Assembly: GCA_035471785.1 (NCBI GenBank)
Contig: DATIPQ010000017.1
Coordinates: 143,115 to 207,114 of the forward strand
Reading direction: 5' to 3'
Origin: Acidobacteriota bacterium
GTDB lineage: Bacteria > Acidobacteriota > UBA6911 > RPQK01 > DATIPO01
Length of the DNA stretch: 64,000 bases
Shown: in pieces, positions 60,601 through 64,000 of the stretch
Position numbering within the stretch: position 1 is the stretch's first letter
Layout of the letters: every line of letters begins with the position of its first letter
Notes under the pieces: model-generated
The model's input: the letters and a program-made list of their open reading frames with translations, nothing else
Databases searched by the model: none
Told to the model about the DNA's origin: nothing
Made by a program: the position numbers and the translations under genes

Positions 60601-61269
60601 ATGGCCAAAGCCGTATGCCTTGTCAGTGGAGGATTAGACAGTTGCGTCAGCGCAGCCGTGGCCGCCAACAACGGGATGGAGTTGGCCTTCCTCCACCTCT
60701 CCTACGGCCAGCTCACCGAGAAGCGGGAGCGACGGGCCTTTGAGGAGATCGCCGACTTCTACAAGGTCGATCAACGCCTGGCAGCCGATCTCAGCCACCT
60801 GGCTGTCATAGGAGGCTCGGCTCTGACCGACCGCAAGATCGAACTGCCCCGCGATCGACTCGACGCAGAAGGCATTCCCGTTTCTTACGTTCCCTTCCGC
60901 AACGCCTGCATGCTCTCCGTGGCGGTGGGCTGGGCCGAGGTCATCGGCGCCCACGCGGTCTACATCGGAGCCGTAGAAGAGGACAGCTCGGGTTACCCGG
61001 ACTGCCGCGAATCCTTTTTCCGGGCTTTCAACGTGGCCGTCCGCGAGGGGACCCGGCCCGAATCGCAGATCGAGTTGGTCACTCCGCTCATCCACCTGCG
61101 CAAGAAAGCCATCGTCAAGCGGGCCGTGCAGCTCAACGCCCCCATCCACTTGACCTGGTCCTGCTATCTCAACGAAGAGAAAGCTTGCGGGCATTGTGAA
61201 AGCTGCCTGCTGCGTCTGCGGGGCTTTGAACAGGCCGGCGCGGAAGACCCCATCCCTTACCAAGACTGA
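60601..61269 (+). CDS. queC: 7-cyano-7-deazaguanine synthase
   Basis: QueC makes preQ0 for queuosine or other deazapurines. The 222-residue protein has the PP-loop SGGLDSCVSAAVA, RNACMLSVAVGWAE, and the zinc site with four Cys in WSCYLNEEKACGHCESCLLR. The ATG at 60601 begins the conserved AKAVCLVSGG. It is convergent with the selenoprotein-like gene, with 13 bases overlapping at the ends. No queD/E/F is adjacent. Confidence 0.94.
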   Translation: MAKAVCLVSGGLDSCVSAAVAANNGMELAFLHLSYGQLTEKRERRAFEEIADFYKVDQRLAADLSHLAVIGGSALTDRKIELPRDRLDAEGIPVSYVPFRNACMLSVAVGWAEVIGAHAVYIGAVEEDSSGYPDCRESFFRAFNVAVREGTRPESQIELVTPLIHLRKKAIVKRAVQLNAPIHLTWSCYLNEEKACGHCESCLLRLRGFEQAGAEDPIPYQD

Positions 61270-61781
61270 TCCCAGGCTTGCAGGATAGCCTGGGGAGAAG
61301 GACGGTCGGTCGGTTCGCGGCTGCGATGAGCCATGACGATGCGTCCCTGGCCGTCGAGCAGGAAGTCGCCTCCCAGTTGCAGCACGTCTCCTTGGGAACT
61401 GAGCCTGACCTTGCGTCCGCTGAAGATGGCCTTGAGGTAATACCAGATGACCTGTGGAGAGTAGGCTCCCATGAGGCTTCGATCCAGTCCGTAAGCTTTG
61501 TAGACTCGTCTCTCGGGATCCAGAAGCAGGGGAAAATCGACACCCGCTTCATCGAGAAAGATCCGGGCCCAGTGGGGCGTACCGAAGGCGATGAGGGCGA
61601 TCTGAACGCCCCGTTCCTGAAATGCCTTTTCGAAGCGGCGCAACTGCGCCGCGTGATCGCGTCAGGGCAGTCAAGCCAGATGGCGCAGGAAGACCAGCAG
61701 CACCGGTCCCTGCTCAAGAAATGAGCGCAGGGTATGCTTGCGGCCCTGGCTGTCAGTCAGCTCAAAATCAGGCGCTTGCAC
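61257..61781 (-). CDS. Probable UxxU selenoprotein, SelL/peroxiredoxin-like (two in-frame TGA)
   Basis: Read through two TGA codons (61673-61671 and 61664-61662), one frame encodes 174 residues with a complete redoxin fold: APDFELTDSQGRKHTLRSFL, VLLVFLRHLA, then U-L-P-U, then RDHAAQLRRFEKAFQERG, IALIAFGTPHWARIF, FPLLLDPERRVYKAYGL and LGGDFLLDGQGRIVMAHRSR. In the AhpC/TSA-like SelL-related family the same place reads RHxGCxxC; both Cys positions are exactly TGA here (residues 37 and 40). The GTG start follows AGGAG. A hairpin nine bases after the second TGA fits a bacterial SECIS. The alternative, a pseudogene with two stops, is less likely since nothing else is damaged. Confidence 0.8.
61635..61652 (-). 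promoter_or_regulatory. SECIS-like hairpin after the second TGA
   Basis: GCGGCGCAGTTGCGCCGC on the minus strand forms a 7-bp GC-rich stem with apical loop AGUU. The loop begins 16 bases after the second UGA and 25 after the first, inside the 16-37-base range of bacterial SECIS elements, and has a G among its first two bases. One element could serve both Sec codons. Confidence 0.65.
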
Positions 61782-61858
61782 AGCTCGGGATCTCCTCGAT
61801 TGCCAGCAAATTATTGTTTCTAAAAGACTTACACCTTTAGGTGCGGACCTCTCCGACG

Positions 61859-61887
61859 TTGCGGATCAAGGTCTTGACCATTATACT
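61859..61887 (+). promoter_or_regulatory. Possible promoter of the SLC13-type transporter gene
   Basis: TTGCGG (61859-61864) and TATACT (61882-61887) are spaced by 17 bases. The -10 is one base from consensus; the -35 is weak. The likely start codon is 89 bases downstream. Confidence 0.4.
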
Positions 61888-61975
61888 GACGGATGGAAAT
61901 CCGCCAACCAGGGTACGGCGCGGTTTGCCGGACCCGGACAAGAATCGAAATGGAGGACTGCGAACAGGACTGCCT

Positions 61976-63754
61976 ATGACGGTTGACATGATGATCCTGG
62001 CTGCCATCATCACGGCGGCCATGGTGCTTTTCGCCATGGATGTGTTCCCGGCCGACAAGGTCAGCCTCATGACATTGGGCGCCCTCTTGCTGACCGATCA
62101 GATCAGTCCGACCGATGCGGTGTCGGGCTTCGGCGCCAAAGCCACGGTGACGGTTGCCTGCATGCTGGCCCTCAGCCTGGGCATCGAGCGCACGGGCGGC
62201 CTCAACTATTTCGCCAACCGCATCGTCCAGTTGGCGGGCGACAGCGAACTCAAGGTCATGATCGCCATCATGATCGCCGTTGGCATTCTCTCAGCCTTTA
62301 TCAACAACACTGCCGCCGTGGCTCTCTTCCTTCCCATCACCATTTCGGTGGCGCGCAAGCAGGGATTTCAGATCAGCAAGCTGCTGATGCCCATGTCCTT
62401 CGCCGCCATCATCGCGGGCACCTGCACTCTGATCGGGACCTCCACCAACCTGATCGTGGCCGACGAGGTGCAGAAATACAGCGAGTCCGGGCTCCAGATC
62501 GGCATGTTCGATCCCACGATCATGGGTTTGGTGTTCTTCGCCGCGGGCTCGCTTTATCTGGTCTTCATCGGCGTCCGGCTGATTCCCTCGCGGCGCTCGG
62601 GCGAGAGCCTGACGGCCGACTATTCGCTGCGCCATTTCGTGACCGACCTGAGGGTCAGAGAAAACTCGCCCATGATCGGAAAGACTATTCCGGAAGCCCG
62701 TTTAGGCGAACGCTACAACGTCGACGTGGTGGAGATTTTGCGCGGTCCCAAGCGCCTGCTGACGATGGGGCCGCTGAACATCGAGCCGGGCGACCAATTG
62801 CTGGTCTCGGGGGCGCCCCAGTCGTTGTTGACCATTCAGCGCGAGCAGGGTTTGGAGATGAAGGCCCTCAAGCTGCAGGATCAAGATCTGACCGACGACG
62901 ACATCGTGCTGGTCGAGGCCTGGATCTCTCCTAACTCGGCCCTCATCGAGAGCACTCTCAAGGAAAGCAATTTCCGCCAGACCTACAAGGCCACCGCTCT
63001 GGCCATCCGCAGCCACGGAAAGATGGTGCGCCAGAAGATCGGCACCTACCGGCTGGAGTACGGCGACTCGCTTCTGGTGCTGACCGATAAGGACCACCTG
63101 GAATCGCTGCGCCGTTCGCCCGACTTCCTGGTGCTGGAAGAGGTCGACAGCGAGATCGTGGTTCAGAGCAAGATCTACTGGGCCATGGGAATCTTCGGCG
63201 CCATGGTGCTGGCGGCGGCTACCGGCGCCCTCGACATCCTGGAAGCCGCCCTCTTGGCCGTGGCCGCCATGGTCTTTACCAAGGTGGTGCGCCTGCACGA
63301 GCTCTACACCAACATTTCCTGGCAGACGATCATCATGCTGGGCTGCCTGATCCCGCTGGGCATAGCCATGGAAAATAGCGGACTGGCGGGTTATCTGGGA
63401 GAGCAACTGGTCAATACGCTCCGCGCCTGGGGGCCGGAAGCCGTGCTCTCGGGAGTCTATCTGGTCACGTCGCTGTTGACGGCCATCATGTCCAACAACG
63501 CCACCGCCGTTCTCATGGTGCCGATATGCCTGTCGGTGGCTCAACAGCTCGGGGTGCGTCCTGAACCGTTTTTCTTCGCCGTCATGTTCGCCGCTTCCGC
63601 CTGCTTCATGACTCCTGTGGGATACCAGACCAACCTCTTCATCTTCGGACCCGGCGGATACAAATTCGCCGACTTTCTGATCGTGGGGACGCCGCTCAAC
63701 ATCCTCTTCTGGCTGCTGGCCACTTTCGCCATCCCCTACTTCTGGCCCTTCTGA
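61976..63754 (+). CDS. SLC13/DASS-type transporter with two RCK_C domains
   Basis: The 592-residue protein has N- and C-terminal sets of membrane helices with the repeated family motif: FINNTAAVALFLPI and IIAGTCTLIGTSTNLIV in the first half, SNNATAVLMVPI and TPVGYQTNLFIFGPGGY in the second. Between them are two TrkA-C-like regulatory domains (about 215-390; VDVVEILRGPKRLLTMGPLN, GDSLLVLTDKDHLESL). This is the arrangement of sodium-coupled anion (sulfate or dicarboxylate) carriers. The ATG at 61976 is preferred since the frame upstream (from 61841) overlaps the promoter-like sequence. Confidence 0.88.
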   Translation: MTVDMMILAAIITAAMVLFAMDVFPADKVSLMTLGALLLTDQISPTDAVSGFGAKATVTVACMLALSLGIERTGGLNYFANRIVQLAGDSELKVMIAIMIAVGILSAFINNTAAVALFLPITISVARKQGFQISKLLMPMSFAAIIAGTCTLIGTSTNLIVADEVQKYSESGLQIGMFDPTIMGLVFFAAGSLYLVFIGVRLIPSRRSGESLTADYSLRHFVTDLRVRENSPMIGKTIPEARLGERYNVDVVEILRGPKRLLTMGPLNIEPGDQLLVSGAPQSLLTIQREQGLEMKALKLQDQDLTDDDIVLVEAWISPNSALIESTLKESNFRQTYKATALAIRSHGKMVRQKIGTYRLEYGDSLLVLTDKDHLESLRRSPDFLVLEEVDSEIVVQSKIYWAMGIFGAMVLAAATGALDILEAALLAVAAMVFTKVVRLHELYTNISWQTIIMLGCLIPLGIAMENSGLAGYLGEQLVNTLRAWGPEAVLSGVYLVTSLLTAIMSNNATAVLMVPICLSVAQQLGVRPEPFFFAVMFAASACFMTPVGYQTNLFIFGPGGYKFADFLIVGTPLNILFWLLATFAIPYFWPF

Positions 63755-63905
63755 CGCTGTCGCCAGGAGGTCTTCGACCGCGTTGTCTTCAAATTCGCCA
63801 AAAGTTCGTGACCTTATCCCTTGACGGGTCCTCGGGCGCGATTGTACAAAGGAAGACTGCGTGCCAGGCTGATACCGATTGGAGAAATCGGAAAGGAGAG
63901 GCGAG

Positions 63906-64000
63906 TTGGTTTGGAAAAAGAACGAAGAGCAGGATAACGGCTACGAGGAATCCTCAACCCCTTCCGTAAGCGCCGCCCGGCAGCTCAAGGAACGGGCCAT
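63906..64000 (+). CDS. Start of a gene, possibly a bactofilin (truncated at the window edge)
   Basis: A TTG at 63906 follows AAAGGAGAGG and opens a frame to the end of the window: VWKKNEEQDNGYEESS, then SVSAARQLKERA. The short lysine-rich start followed by a polar linker is like the N-terminus of bactofilins in related bacteria, but no bactofilin domain is visible yet. The preceding gap 63755-63905 holds no gene I can support. Confidence 0.4.
   Translation, partial: MVWKKNEEQDNGYEESSTPSVSAARQLKERA

Noticed and set aside
61257-61643. A truncated redoxin of 128 residues starting after the TGA codons
   Set aside because: It would lack the first strand and the redox motif; homology continues upstream through both TGA codons to a better start.
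61169-61717. A minus-strand frame avoiding the TGA codons of the selenoprotein-like gene
   Set aside because: It covers the same bases in another frame with no family pattern, while the TGA-containing frame has the whole redoxin fold.

Overview
The window is a high-GC, densely coded segment of a Gram-negative bacterial chromosome. An outer membrane is implied by a TonB-dependent receptor barrel, LolA-like proteins and Ccm cytochrome c maturation. The gene content fits Acidobacteriota best: a DUF4097 repeat protein behind an ECF sigma/anti-sigma pair, a winged-helix/WD40 membrane regulator, a VWFA-like secreted protein, many secreted TPR proteins and a HspR-controlled dnaK locus. This placement is inference from content; no rRNA or other phylogenetic marker was seen. 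No tRNA, rRNA, CRISPR array, insertion sequence or prophage was recognised.

Layout. 1-3.3 kb: end of a dienelactone hydrolase, a membrane protein, pgpA, a purple-acid-phosphatase-like enzyme and a Rieske protein. 3.4-7.2 kb (minus): a degenerate polysaccharide deacetylase, ECF sigma factor, HEAT-repeat anti-sigma factor and DUF4097 protein in one run. 7.4-12.5 kb: an acyl-activating enzyme-ACP-acyltransferase fusion, a TPR protein and RNase III. 12.7-15.4 kb: an ExbB-ExbD-ExbD-TPR operon with a good promoter. 15.4-21 kb: STAS protein, phosphotransacetylase, three glycosyltransferases and a LIC_10091-like protein. 21-23.3 kb: pyrB-pyrC. 23.3-28.4 kb: a repeat-rich zone carrying an S51-like protein, two esterases and an ATP-grasp ligase. 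28.4-34.8 kb: a broken antitoxin gene, the membrane regulator, DoxX/MBL-fold pair, a second broken gene, VOC, cupin and GNAT proteins. 35-39.4 kb: a VTT-TonB-receptor fusion and a DUF3311/SSS symporter pair. 39.4-44.8 kb (minus): apaH and a Lol-like set (LolA-like protein, ABC transporter, VTT-lipoprotein-sorting-like fusion). 45-47.1 kb (minus): a two-gene bacterial-microcompartment unit. 47.5-51.1 kb (minus): dnaK-dnaJ-hspR with a HAIR operator over the dnaK promoter. 51.3-58 kb: a pilin, a VWFA-like protein and the cytochrome c maturation operon ccmE-F-I-A-B-C-D. 58.2-64 kb: an OSBS/NSAR enolase with its GNAT partner, queC, a probable UxxU selenoprotein, an SLC13-type transporter and the start of another gene.

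Most notable: (i) 61257-61781, a SelL/peroxiredoxin-like gene whose two in-frame TGA codons replace both cysteines of the family CxxC motif and are followed by a SECIS-like hairpin; (ii) two separate genes in which a DedA-like VTT membrane domain is fused in frame to an envelope protein through an internal signal-like segment; (iii) a four-gene ATP-grasp/esterase/S51 module of unknown function; (iv) a Ccm system with a CxxxY-type CcmE and no CcmG/CcmH; and (v) a microcompartment aldehyde dehydrogenase with an unusual double C-terminal tail.
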